From a virus, in the IMG/VR virus record IMGVR_UViG_3300007234_000038, positions 1-35,464 of that record: 35,464 nucleotides of DNA; one strand, given 5' to 3'. A program made the translations under genes and the position numbers. Positions 1 through 5,790 of the stretch are shown one piece after another. How positions within the stretch are numbered: the first letter of the stretch is position 1; each line of letters starts with the position of its first letter. The notes beneath the pieces were generated by a model. The model was not told where the DNA came from. It was given only the letters and a program-made list of their open reading frames with translations, and did not search any database.

Positions 1-252
1 GGATGCCTTGTCTAATTCTTTTCGATAATCATCAAATGCGTCTTGAGTCTCGGCCAGCGTTCTGTTGACTTTTTGAAATTTCTCAGTGCCGGATGCTGTG
101 TTCTTCTGTAGAGTCCTAAGGCTCTGGATCTGTTTGTCATAGAGTTGCTGTAACTCACGCTGTCTCACGGAGCCAGGTGTGACCTTCTTCAATGCTTCTA
201 TGGTGATTTTGACCTGCTCGGCCAACCGTTCTAGATTAATTTCTTCAGCCAT
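1..252 (-). CDS. Coiled-coil tail protein, N-terminal fragment; candidate tape measure
   Basis: This reading frame has no stop from an ATG at 252 down to the window edge, giving 84 codons; the gene continues beyond the window. The protein begins MAEEINLERLAEQVKITIEA and is rich in E, K, Q and L with heptad-like spacing, including RELQQLYDKQIQSLRTLQKN and a segment ending in YRKELDKAS. This is typical of a long alpha-helical coiled coil. The neighbouring gp26/gp51-like pair resembles tail assembly chaperones, which often sit beside the tape measure gene, so a tape measure protein is my first guess. That is an inference from context, not a motif match. A T4-type late promoter on this strand lies about 70 bases upstream of the start. 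No clear Shine-Dalgarno sequence is visible. Any other coiled-coil virion protein would fit equally well. Confidence 0.45.
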   Translation of the reverse strand, partial: MAEEINLERLAEQVKITIEALKKVTPGSVRQRELQQLYDKQIQSLRTLQKNTASGTEKFQKVNRTLAETQDAFDDYRKELDKAS

Positions 253-284
253 TTGCTACTTTAAAATACCCCATTATATGCCCA

Positions 285-293
285 TATAAATAC
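285..293 (+). promoter_or_regulatory. T4-type late promoter for gp26
   Basis: TATAAATAC is an exact match to the T4 late -10 box TATAAATA. Transcription would begin near 304, about 30 bases before the gp26 start codon. Related boxes precede other late genes in this window, and a gp55-like late sigma gene is present at 6800-7768. Confidence 0.7.
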
Positions 294-320
294 ACTAGAC
301 ATTGCAGTTAATATACTGTA

Positions 321-328
321 TATTTATA
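321..328 (-). promoter_or_regulatory. T4-type late promoter for the leftward coiled-coil gene
   Basis: TATTTATA on the plus strand reads TATAAATA on the minus strand, an exact late -10 box. Transcription would begin near 309 and run left into the gene starting at 252. It faces the rightward promoter at 285-293, so the two transcripts would overlap by only a few bases at their 5' ends. Confidence 0.55.
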
Positions 329-335
329 GATAAAA

Positions 336-1190
336 ATGAACCAGATAAATCCACTAGAAAAATACTATAGACAAGCGTCGATCTATGTGACTCTGCCATC
401 AAAAGGCAAGTATTACAGTGAAGACGTGTTTACACCCACTGCCACAGGCGAAATACCCATCCTGCCCATGACAGCCAAAGATGAGCTAGCATTCAAAACA
501 CCGGACGCAATGATGAATGGACAGTCCACAGTGGATGTGATTCGTAGCTGTGTGCCCAATCTACACGATCCATGGCAAATGGTGAATTACGATATGGACA
601 CAATCCTACTGGCCATTAGAGTGGCATCCTATGGTGAAACCATGGATGTTAATGCCATAGTGCCTGTGATCAATGAGCAGGTGGCACAGACTGTGAATCT
701 GCCTCAACTGTTAGACACTGTTAAAAATGTCAACATCAGAGATGAAGCAAAAACCACCAACGGATTCACTGTTAAATTTAAACCACTCACGTACAAACAG
801 ATCACTGCCAGTCAATTGGCCGCATATGAACAGCAGAGAACCTACGCCGCAATAGATAGTAGCAACCTATCAGAAGAAGAAAAGAATCGTAGATTCTCAG
901 AAGGATTAAAAAAGTTAACTGATCTCAATTATGGTATGCTGATAGACAGCATAGCATCTATCACCACGCCAGATGGCACTGTGGTAACAGACGTTAAGCA
1001 GTTGTCGGAGTTTGTGAACAATGCTCCGTCCAAACTGATGACAGAAATACAGAACGAGCTAGTGAAAGTTAGAACTCAAGCGGCATTCAAACCTCTGAAA
1101 ATTGCCAGTACCGAAGATCAAATCAAACGCGGTGCGCCGGTAAATTTCGAAGTGCCCATCACTTTTGATAACTCAAATTTTTTCGTATAA
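336..1190 (+). CDS. 26: gp26-like baseplate hub / tail assembly protein
   Basis: This 284-residue protein resembles the T4 gp26 family of baseplate proteins (Pfam T4_baseplate). The N-terminal YVTLPSKGKYY segment at about residues 18-28 and the following stretch to residue 60 (PTATGEIPILPMTAKDELAFKTPD, residues 34-57) are typical. T4 gp26 is needed for hub assembly. It is longer than T4 gp26, which has about 208 residues. The gene has its own late promoter at 285 and no strong ribosome binding site. Its last codons run through AAATTTTTTC just before the TAA at 1188-1190. A second reading frame begins there without any start codon, so this product is probably the short form of a frameshifted pair, as with lambda G and GT. 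The family assignment is fairly secure; the chaperone-like role is inferred. Confidence 0.8.
   Translation: MNQINPLEKYYRQASIYVTLPSKGKYYSEDVFTPTATGEIPILPMTAKDELAFKTPDAMMNGQSTVDVIRSCVPNLHDPWQMVNYDMDTILLAIRVASYGETMDVNAIVPVINEQVAQTVNLPQLLDTVKNVNIRDEAKTTNGFTVKFKPLTYKQITASQLAAYEQQRTYAAIDSSNLSEEEKNRRFSEGLKKLTDLNYGMLIDSIASITTPDGTVVTDVKQLSEFVNNAPSKLMTEIQNELVKVRTQAAFKPLKIASTEDQIKRGAPVNFEVPITFDNSNFFV
1175..1184 (+). promoter_or_regulatory. Predicted -1 ribosomal frameshift site
   Basis: AAATTTTTTC contains two overlapping X XXY YYZ heptamers in the gp26 frame: A AAT TTT at 1175-1181 and T TTT TTC at 1178-1184. A one-base backward slip at either site yields the same protein, joining ...NSNFF to RIKLVSLQDS and bypassing the stop at 1188. 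I see no strong downstream pseudoknot and no clear upstream Shine-Dalgarno stimulator, so efficiency cannot be judged. Confidence 0.6.
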
Positions 1191-1414
1191 AGTTAGTCTC
1201 ACTCCAGGACTCTGACATCATAAAATATCTTAAAGATCTAGAAAATGAAGGTAAAAATATCAAACACGATCTGCTGAAGATCTGTTGGTATATGCGTGGT
1301 GGAGTAACCTATCAAGAAGCTCTCAATATGACCTATGAAGAGAGAAGCATTGTGAGTGACATTGTTAAAGACAATCTAGAAACCACTAAGAAAACTGGTC
1401 AGCCATTCTTTTAA
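1181..1414 (+). CDS. 51: gp51-like domain, read as the -1 frameshift extension of gp26
   Basis: This 77-residue reading frame overlaps the end of gp26 in the -1 frame. It contains KICWYMRGGVTYQEALNM and ends NLETTKKTGQPFF. From memory this resembles the small gp51 (baseplate hub assembly catalyst) proteins of T4-like marine phages. The frame is open from 1172, but there is no ATG, GTG or TTG before the ATG at 1292, which lies inside the conserved segment and would leave only about 40 residues. The simplest reading is that the domain is made only as the tail of a fusion of about 359 residues, by slippage at 1175-1184. An alternative is initiation at a rare codon such as ATA at 1187. It ends at TAA 1412-1414. 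The domain is clear; the mode of expression is inferred. Confidence 0.6.
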   Translation, partial: FRIKLVSLQDSDIIKYLKDLENEGKNIKHDLLKICWYMRGGVTYQEALNMTYEERSIVSDIVKDNLETTKKTGQPFF

Positions 1415-1431
1415 TCCTTAAGGCCTTAAAG

Positions 1432-1450
1432 AGATGTGCTACGCACATCT
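1432..1450 (+). repeat. Perfect inverted repeat, 8-bp stem and 3-base loop
   Basis: AGATGTGC-TAC-GCACATCT forms a perfect stem-loop 18 bases after the stop of the gp51-like frame. No run of T follows, so it is not a standard intrinsic terminator. It could be a 3' stability or processing hairpin for the gp26 transcript. Confidence 0.55.
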
Positions 1451-1510
1451 GAACTTCGCTATCGCTCGTTCCTTGTTGTCTATCTTTTGCGTTTGCTGTA
1501 CTAGATGAGC

Positions 1511-1544
1511 AGTCACAATTCGGCTATTTCTAGCCGAACTGACT
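1511..1544 (+). repeat. Two-part hairpin, 5-bp plus 8-bp stem
   Basis: The outer arm AGTCA (1511-1515) pairs with TGACT (1540-1544). The inner arm TTCGGCTA (1519-1526) pairs with TAGCCGAA (1531-1538) around a TTTC loop. A small asymmetric internal loop (CAA against C) separates the two stems. The arrangement looks like a folded RNA element, but no partner gene or known family is evident. Confidence 0.5.
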
Positions 1545-1899
1545 TCAACTCTGTTCGTGTACTGAGTTCGCAGTCACCGTATATCGCTACTGTCGTTGGG
1601 CGGTCAGGCTGTACCCATTCGCTAATTCATTCTGACGCAAATTTTGATAACCCTTATACGATAGTTTTACCAAAACACGGAGTTGTATCTGTTTCACAGA
1701 GCTCCATCATTTTTGCCTGTTGCATCTTCGGATTCACCTGTCGCTTATTCAGCCGCATTTCCGAGCTCACTACAGCGATGCTATATGTCTTGCCTATAAG
1801 AAATTGTGTTATTTGTGCCTGGTGGATGGATACGGTTGCCCATCGTGTGTATATAACATCGCAGATTTTGTCACCCCAATATCTTGAGTTTAAATACCA
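1516..1899 (-). pseudogene. Possible decayed reading frame (tentative)
   Basis: One minus-strand frame, from a stop at 1900-1902 to a stop at 1513-1515, runs 128 codons with only two internal stops (TAA at 1654-1656 and TGA at 1627-1629). The translation on either side of the stops is rich in K, E, D and Q, for example MQQAKMMELCETDTTPCFGK and ISEWVQPDRPTTVAIYGDCE. No ATG stands near its 5' end. The reduced AT content lowers the chance of random stops, so this could be coincidence. I do not recognise a family. Confidence 0.2.
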
Positions 1900-1901
1900 C
1901 T

Positions 1902-3002
1902 ATGCCAATAAACGACAGTAATACACCACAGATTTACAGTATTAATTTACCAAATTGGTTCAATGATTTTCTCAATACGTGGGGTGGTATTCAACCACAA
2001 GCAATTGCACATCATGAACTGCTGAATCTGTGTGAACATGGGTCAGTGCCATGGATGATTGTGGAAGAAACCTATTTGAAAGATCATTTTCAAACACTGA
2101 GCAAACTGTTGCAACAGAATAAAATAGATTGTTTGATGATATACATTCATCATCCTTTTTTCTTTGACACAGGCATACTGGATCAATTGGATGTTCTAGC
2201 ACAACAGTCAAATATTCATATGATGGTCAATGGCTATTATTCTCAAGAGTATCAGCATCTGCCTGTGTACAACATCGATACGTGGGAACACTCAATATCT
2301 CATTACTTTAATTTATTGTTGTCCAACACTCTGCAGAAACATAGGAATCCATCTCATTTATTTTTGATGCAGACAGTGTTTAAAGATACTTTTAGAAACA
2401 CAGTGGGAGATTTTTTAAAAAACTCATCAATATACTCAGAGTTCTTGCCGTTCACACAAGCAAACAGTGTTGATCTGTATCGAACAGTGGAAAATTTTAT
2501 GAGCCAGTTGAAACAGACACACGGGCAAGGGCCACATATAGACGCATTAGGCTCGTACGGAAATGGCTTGCCAAATTTTAAAATGTATGAAAAAGCATTT
2601 TGTGAACTAGTTTTAGAAACACGCAACAGTGGTGCTTGGCATTTTACAGAAAAAACATTTCGTCCTATAGCCCTAGGAATACCTATAATTCATTTGGGCA
2701 ATCAAACGATACACAATAGATTGTTACAGTATGGATATCAATTGTACGATCATCAATTTTATTCTGTGTGGCACAGTGACGTTGATCAATCACAAAAATT
2801 ACAGTGTTTGTTGCAGTTCCTACAGCATATAAACAACAATAGCACAGCACAAGAACAGATGATACAGACCGCACAGCACAATCATCATCATTTTTATAAT
2901 CAGCGTAAGAATAACTATTATAAAACTATTCAACATATGTTTGAAACTGTGTTTGGACAAGAAAACTTAACATATAAAATTTATAAACAACTGGATTTTT
3001 AA
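1902..3002 (+). CDS. Glycosyltransferase-like protein
   Basis: The ATG at 1902 gives 366 residues starting MPINDSNTPQIYSINLP. An in-frame TTG at 1884 could add six residues but has no ribosome binding site. Near the C-terminus (about residues 247-283) is SGAWHFTEKTFRPIALGIPI followed by IHLGNQTIHNRLLQYGYQLYD. This resembles the T-E-K-T/W-P-I-A-x-G-x-P-F motif of fucosyltransferase-type (GT-B) enzymes and of related phage-encoded proteins. Such enzymes move a sugar from a nucleotide-sugar donor. The target here could be a virion protein, a host glycan or modified DNA. The N-terminal half has no motif I recognise. The C-terminal end is rich in His, Asn and Gln. It sits after the GC-rich spacer and six bases before the next gene. 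A distant or non-catalytic member is possible. Confidence 0.4.
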   Translation: MPINDSNTPQIYSINLPNWFNDFLNTWGGIQPQAIAHHELLNLCEHGSVPWMIVEETYLKDHFQTLSKLLQQNKIDCLMIYIHHPFFFDTGILDQLDVLAQQSNIHMMVNGYYSQEYQHLPVYNIDTWEHSISHYFNLLLSNTLQKHRNPSHLFLMQTVFKDTFRNTVGDFLKNSSIYSEFLPFTQANSVDLYRTVENFMSQLKQTHGQGPHIDALGSYGNGLPNFKMYEKAFCELVLETRNSGAWHFTEKTFRPIALGIPIIHLGNQTIHNRLLQYGYQLYDHQFYSVWHSDVDQSQKLQCLLQFLQHINNNSTAQEQMIQTAQHNHHHFYNQRKNNYYKTIQHMFETVFGQENLTYKIYKQLDF

Positions 3003-3007
3003 ACACA

Positions 3008-3442
3008 ATGTGGACCTATCAAAATAATGTTGTAGAAGAACTGCCAGAAGACTGCGCCGGCTTCGTGTATCTCATTACCAACACAGATTCGGGCAGGATG
3101 TATGTGGGTAAGAAACTGGCTCGATTCAAGACCACGCGATATCGAATGCATACGCAGAAAAATGGAAAAAAAGTACGCAAAAAAATTCGCGGTGCTGTCG
3201 CAAGTGACTGGCGAGAATATTATGGGTCGAGCGATGCTCTACAAAAAGACATAGAACGCCTAGGTAAAGAAAAATTTAAAAGAGAAATACTTTATTATTG
3301 TCGGAGCAAAGCAGAATGCAATTATATAGAAGCACGTGAGCAGTTTGCTAGACGAGTATTAGAGTCAGATCAGTACTACAACGGACACATAAGAGTGAGA
3401 GTACACGGCTCTCTTATTATTAACGAAGATATACAGCAATGA
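3008..3442 (+). CDS. GIY-YIG-type nuclease-like protein
   Basis: This 144-residue protein carries the GIY-like GFVYL at residues 18-22 and the YIG-like MYVG at 31-34, separated by a short strand-turn (ITNTDSGR), as in GIY-YIG nucleases. Downstream are a basic segment (KNGKKVRKKIRG, 51-62), the block YYGSSDALQKDIERLGKE (71-88), and a Glu-containing helix (YIEAREQF, 106-113) that could supply the catalytic Glu. Family members cut DNA. In T4-like phages they include free-standing homing endonucleases (Seg) and smaller conserved relatives. No DNA-binding repeat domain is visible at the C-terminus, so it may be a housekeeping nuclease rather than a homing enzyme. Its last four bases overlap the next start as ATGA, suggesting translational coupling. 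Confidence 0.6.
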   Translation: MWTYQNNVVEELPEDCAGFVYLITNTDSGRMYVGKKLARFKTTRYRMHTQKNGKKVRKKIRGAVASDWREYYGSSDALQKDIERLGKEKFKREILYYCRSKAECNYIEAREQFARRVLESDQYYNGHIRVRVHGSLIINEDIQQ

Positions 3443-3690
3443 AAAAAAGACTGTTGGCTAAATTTCCAGTGTATTCTAGACTAGATGAACTGGATCTACA
3501 AATACGTTTTGAATGGTGGATTAAACAGTATCCTCATATAGGCGAGCTGTATGAAAAGAACAGATTGCTGATAGAAGTGGATGAGCACTCTAATTTTGTG
3601 ATTGAAGTAAAAATGTCCAACAAAGAATATCTGTTGTGGTTAATAGCACATCCAGAAACTCCTCTAATAACCGAGATATACAACATATAA
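3439..3690 (+). CDS. Small protein of unknown function
   Basis: This 83-residue protein overlaps the GIY-YIG-like gene by ATGA at 3439-3442, so it is probably translated by coupling from the same transcript. The sequence begins MKKRLLAKFPVYSRLDELDL, is rich in aromatic and charged residues, and contains FEWWIKQYPHIGELYEKNRL. I see no signal peptide, membrane segment or known motif, and I do not recognise it. The coding call rests on tight coupling, an intact frame that fills the space up to the terminator, and normal phage-like composition. The TAA at 3688-3690 abuts the terminator hairpin. Confidence 0.6.
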   Translation: MKKRLLAKFPVYSRLDELDLQIRFEWWIKQYPHIGELYEKNRLLIEVDEHSNFVIEVKMSNKEYLLWLIAHPETPLITEIYNI

Positions 3691-3731
3691 AAAAAGCCCA
3701 TACGTTGCAACATACGGGCTTTTCTTTTTTT
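3691..3731 (-). terminator. Intrinsic terminator for the leftward genes, possibly bidirectional
   Basis: A hairpin with arms AAAAGCCC.ATACG and C.GTATGGGCTTTT around TTGCAA is flanked by A-rich and T-rich tracts. Read on the minus strand, all 13 pairs form, two of them as G-U wobbles. On the plus strand the same two positions become A-C mismatches. The structure therefore favours ending the minus-strand transcript after the gene at 3750. The TTTTCTTTTTTT tract at 3720-3731 could still allow plus-strand termination. Confidence 0.75.
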
Positions 3732-3749
3732 GATCAAAAAATAAAGAAA

Positions 3750-3941
3750 TTATGACGCGGCTTTTTCTGCGTTTTTACTTTCTTGAATTTCTTTTCTTCT
3801 TGCTTTGATTAATTTGCCAAGTTCTGCTAGGGCTTTTCTTGCTCTAGTTCCAGCGGCTTTTACACCTTTGTCTGCGAACTTTGCGTTTTCTTCAGAGTAT
3901 GTCTGAATTGTTGACATAATCGAATCGTGTGTTTGTGACAT
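3750..3941 (-). CDS. Histone H1-like (Hc1-type) small basic protein
   Basis: This 63-residue, lysine- and alanine-rich protein contains FADKGVKAAGTRARKALAEL (residues 22-41) followed by GKLIKARRKEIQESK. It matches the pattern of Hc1-type histone H1-like proteins (K-G-x-K-A-A-G-x-R-x-R-K), known from chlamydiae and seen in marine bacteria and phages. The likely role is binding or compacting DNA. The start is well set: AAGGAG lies seven bases upstream. The gene has its own sigma70-type promoter (3984-4013), a 14-base palindrome near the start site, and a terminator just after it, so it is probably a separately expressed early gene. Family resemblance is good; the DNA-binding role is inferred from the family. 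Confidence 0.65.
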   Translation of the reverse strand: MSQTHDSIMSTIQTYSEENAKFADKGVKAAGTRARKALAELGKLIKARRKEIQESKNAEKAAS

Positions 3942-3948
3942 TTTGTGT

Positions 3949-3954
3949 CTCCTT
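3949..3954 (-). promoter_or_regulatory. Strong ribosome binding site of the Hc1-like gene
   Basis: The plus strand CTCCTT reads AAGGAG on the coding strand, seven bases before the ATG at 3941. It is the best Shine-Dalgarno match I found in the window and fixes the start. Confidence 0.75.
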
Positions 3955-3960
3955 GTTTAC

Positions 3961-3974
3961 GTTAATTAATTAAC
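3961..3974. repeat. 14-base perfect palindrome, operator-like
   Basis: GTTAATTAATTAAC is its own reverse complement. It lies about three bases downstream of the expected start site of the leftward promoter at 3984-4013 and upstream of the ribosome binding site. This is where a repressor operator would sit. A low-complexity AT palindrome can also occur by chance. Confidence 0.4.
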
Positions 3975-3983
3975 TATATCCTA

Positions 3984-4013
3984 ATTGTAGCGTTTAATTA
4001 GTGGTTTAGTCAA
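3984..4013 (-). promoter_or_regulatory. Sigma70-type promoter for the Hc1-like gene
   Basis: On the minus strand TTGACT (4008-4013) and TACAAT (3984-3989) are separated by 18 bases. The -35 box sits just upstream of the gp46 stop codon, so the small gene has a start of transcription independent of the gp55-47-46 unit. Confidence 0.65.
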
Positions 4014-4014
4014 C

Positions 4015-5790
4015 CTATATTATTATTTCCACATCATTGGCATAATTGGTAAAACCATTTTCTTTTACCACTTTCAGTACAGAATTAACTCTACTAACCA
4101 ATTCATCCTTGTGAGATATCAAGAATATGTTTTTATTCTGTGTTCTTGACATATCTTTCAGCACTGCCATGGATGATTCTACTCCTGACGCATCCATACC
4201 AGCATCTATCAATTCATCAATAAACAGTAGATTGATCTGTTGATACAAGCCTTCCCATACATCTCGGAATGCCCAACTCAAACTCAATATCAAACGATTT
4301 CTTTCACCTCGACTTAGGTTATCAAAGTCTAGTTCTCTGCCTAATTCTTCTATCTGCACAGTGAGATCTGGTAAGAATGTCACAGTGTGTGGCAGTTTCA
4401 CTTGATTCAAATACCAAGCCAGTCTCTGATTGAGATAGGTTAAGTTTTGTTCAATGATTCTTGTTCGTATAAATGAATCTTTAGCAGTCAACAGTTTATA
4501 CAAGAAGTCTTGGTGTCGATACAGATCTTCTAACTCATTTAAACGATTATAATCTATTTTTTGTATGGCTGTTTCTGTTAATTCTTCAATCTGTTCTTGA
4601 TATGGATTTTCTTTTTTCTCAGTTTGTTCCAGTTGTCTTTTTAGATCCTGTAAAGAGTTTTGATGATTGTATGCTTCTTCAATGGAATCATAGAATGTGC
4701 CAGGAAGAACACCAACATCACCAATCTTTTGAATACTTTCGTTGATGGTTTTAAGTTTGCCAACCAGTGTGGACTCGTCTTCTCGTAATTCTTTAAGTCC
4801 TTCATTTATCTTTTCCAACAACTGCTGATGTTTGTTGTCGTGTAACGGCTGTTCACAGGTAGGACATTTGGCATCTTTTGCGTATTCTAAATCTTTTTCT
4901 TTTAGAGTTATCTGTTTGGTAGTCTTGGTAACTGTGTCCTCGTGATAGGCACGCTCTTTTTCAAGACTTCTCAGAGTTTTTAAATCATCCTGCTGTTTCT
5001 GTATCTGTTTGTGCAGTTCTAATTCTTCTTTAATGTCCACACGCTCTAGTTCTTCAATGGCTGTTTTAAGTTTTTTAACATCTTCTTTCTGCTGTGTTTG
5101 CCAAGCAGAGTTTCTCAATTTTAAATTGTTTATAGACTCTTCTATTTTTTGATTGGAAGCAACTGCGGAATCAATCTTAAATCGTTCTGCCAAACTCTCT
5201 TCTTTGGCTCCTTTCATCTGCTCTTTAAGCATATCTGCTTTCTGAGACAGTATGGTAATACCCAACAACTGCTCTATAATTTCTCTCTGTTCAGACTGTT
5301 TGGTAGCAAGGAATGGCTGAGAATATGTGTTCAATGCCACAATATTTTTAAACATTGCGTGACTCATGCCCAACAGTTTGTCTATTTCGTGCTGTGTTTC
5401 TCTGTTTTCTCCCTGTGCTTCGTTGGAGTCAGAGTCTTGTTCCACATCATCTCGATAGAATCTCAGAACCTGTGGCTTTCTGCCCCGTTCAATCTTGTAG
5501 CGTATGCCGTTCTTTTCAAATTCAATAGCAACCAACATATCTTTTGAGTTGGTTTTGTTGACTAGATTGTCTTTACGTATGTTGGTGAGTGCGTCGCCGT
5601 AGAAAGCATAACTGATTGCGTTTATTATGGTGGTTTTACCTGTGCCGTTTCTTGCTCCAGCGTCATCACCACCTAGATCCATGTTCTCTCCTATAACCAA
5701 CACAAGGTTTTTGCCTTGGAAATTGATACTCTGTGCTTGATTGCCCACAGATAGGAAATTTTTTACAGTTAAAGTCTTAATTGTTAACAT
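4015..5790 (-). CDS. 46: gp46-like recombination nuclease subunit (SbcC/Rad50 family ATPase)
   Basis: This 591-residue SMC-like ATPase forms, with gp47, the Rad50/Mre11-type complex that processes DNA ends for recombination-dependent replication and helps degrade host DNA. The Walker A motif GARNGTGKT is at residues 45-53. A Q-loop-like region lies near residue 157 (TYSQPF). A central coiled coil of roughly 180-450 is broken by the zinc hook CPTC at 309-312. The ABC signature NLSRGER is at 491-497, Walker B LLFIDELID at 521-529, and the H-loop His at 560. All key elements are intact, and the length is close to T4 gp46. The start overlaps the end of gp47 by 14 bases, so the two are translationally coupled. 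Confidence 0.95.
   Translation of the reverse strand: MLTIKTLTVKNFLSVGNQAQSINFQGKNLVLVIGENMDLGGDDAGARNGTGKTTIINAISYAFYGDALTNIRKDNLVNKTNSKDMLVAIEFEKNGIRYKIERGRKPQVLRFYRDDVEQDSDSNEAQGENRETQHEIDKLLGMSHAMFKNIVALNTYSQPFLATKQSEQREIIEQLLGITILSQKADMLKEQMKGAKEESLAERFKIDSAVASNQKIEESINNLKLRNSAWQTQQKEDVKKLKTAIEELERVDIKEELELHKQIQKQQDDLKTLRSLEKERAYHEDTVTKTTKQITLKEKDLEYAKDAKCPTCEQPLHDNKHQQLLEKINEGLKELREDESTLVGKLKTINESIQKIGDVGVLPGTFYDSIEEAYNHQNSLQDLKRQLEQTEKKENPYQEQIEELTETAIQKIDYNRLNELEDLYRHQDFLYKLLTAKDSFIRTRIIEQNLTYLNQRLAWYLNQVKLPHTVTFLPDLTVQIEELGRELDFDNLSRGERNRLILSLSWAFRDVWEGLYQQINLLFIDELIDAGMDASGVESSMAVLKDMSRTQNKNIFLISHKDELVSRVNSVLKVVKENGFTNYANDVEIII

Larger units (their letters stand above)
1415..1901. 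other. GC-richer spacer with hairpins, no convincing intact gene
   Basis: These 487 bases contain no gene I can defend. The base composition is about 45-50 percent GC in several stretches, against roughly 30-38 percent in most of the structural operon. It begins with a 12-base perfect palindrome at 1418-1429 (TTAAGGCCTTAA), followed by hairpins at 1432-1450 and 1511-1544. The octamer GCAGTCAC occurs at about 1509 and again at about 1570. A plus-strand frame (1505-1921) is open but has an odd composition. A minus-strand frame stays protein-like over 128 codons with two internal stops. I see no tRNA cloverleaf and no canonical terminator U-tract. Confidence 0.5.

Noticed and set aside
1432-1450. 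Intrinsic terminator after the gp51-like frame
   Set aside because: The stem is good, but no T-run follows it on either strand.
1889-1897. TTTAAATAC as a late promoter for the gene at 1902
   Set aside because: It has one mismatch, and the expected start site near 1908 falls after the ATG.
1415-1901. tRNA, tmRNA or ribosomal RNA fragment in the spacer
   Set aside because: No T-loop consensus, cloverleaf or recognisable rRNA segment on either strand.
1505-1921. Plus-strand frame of 138 codons in the spacer
   Set aside because: It is rich in Ser, Cys and Arg, has no ribosome binding site, overlaps the next gene start and shows no family resemblance. Its openness fits the lower AT content of the region.
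5149-5547. Plus-strand frame of 132 codons inside gp46
   Set aside because: It lies wholly antisense to gp46, which has intact motifs throughout; composition is typical of a shadow frame.
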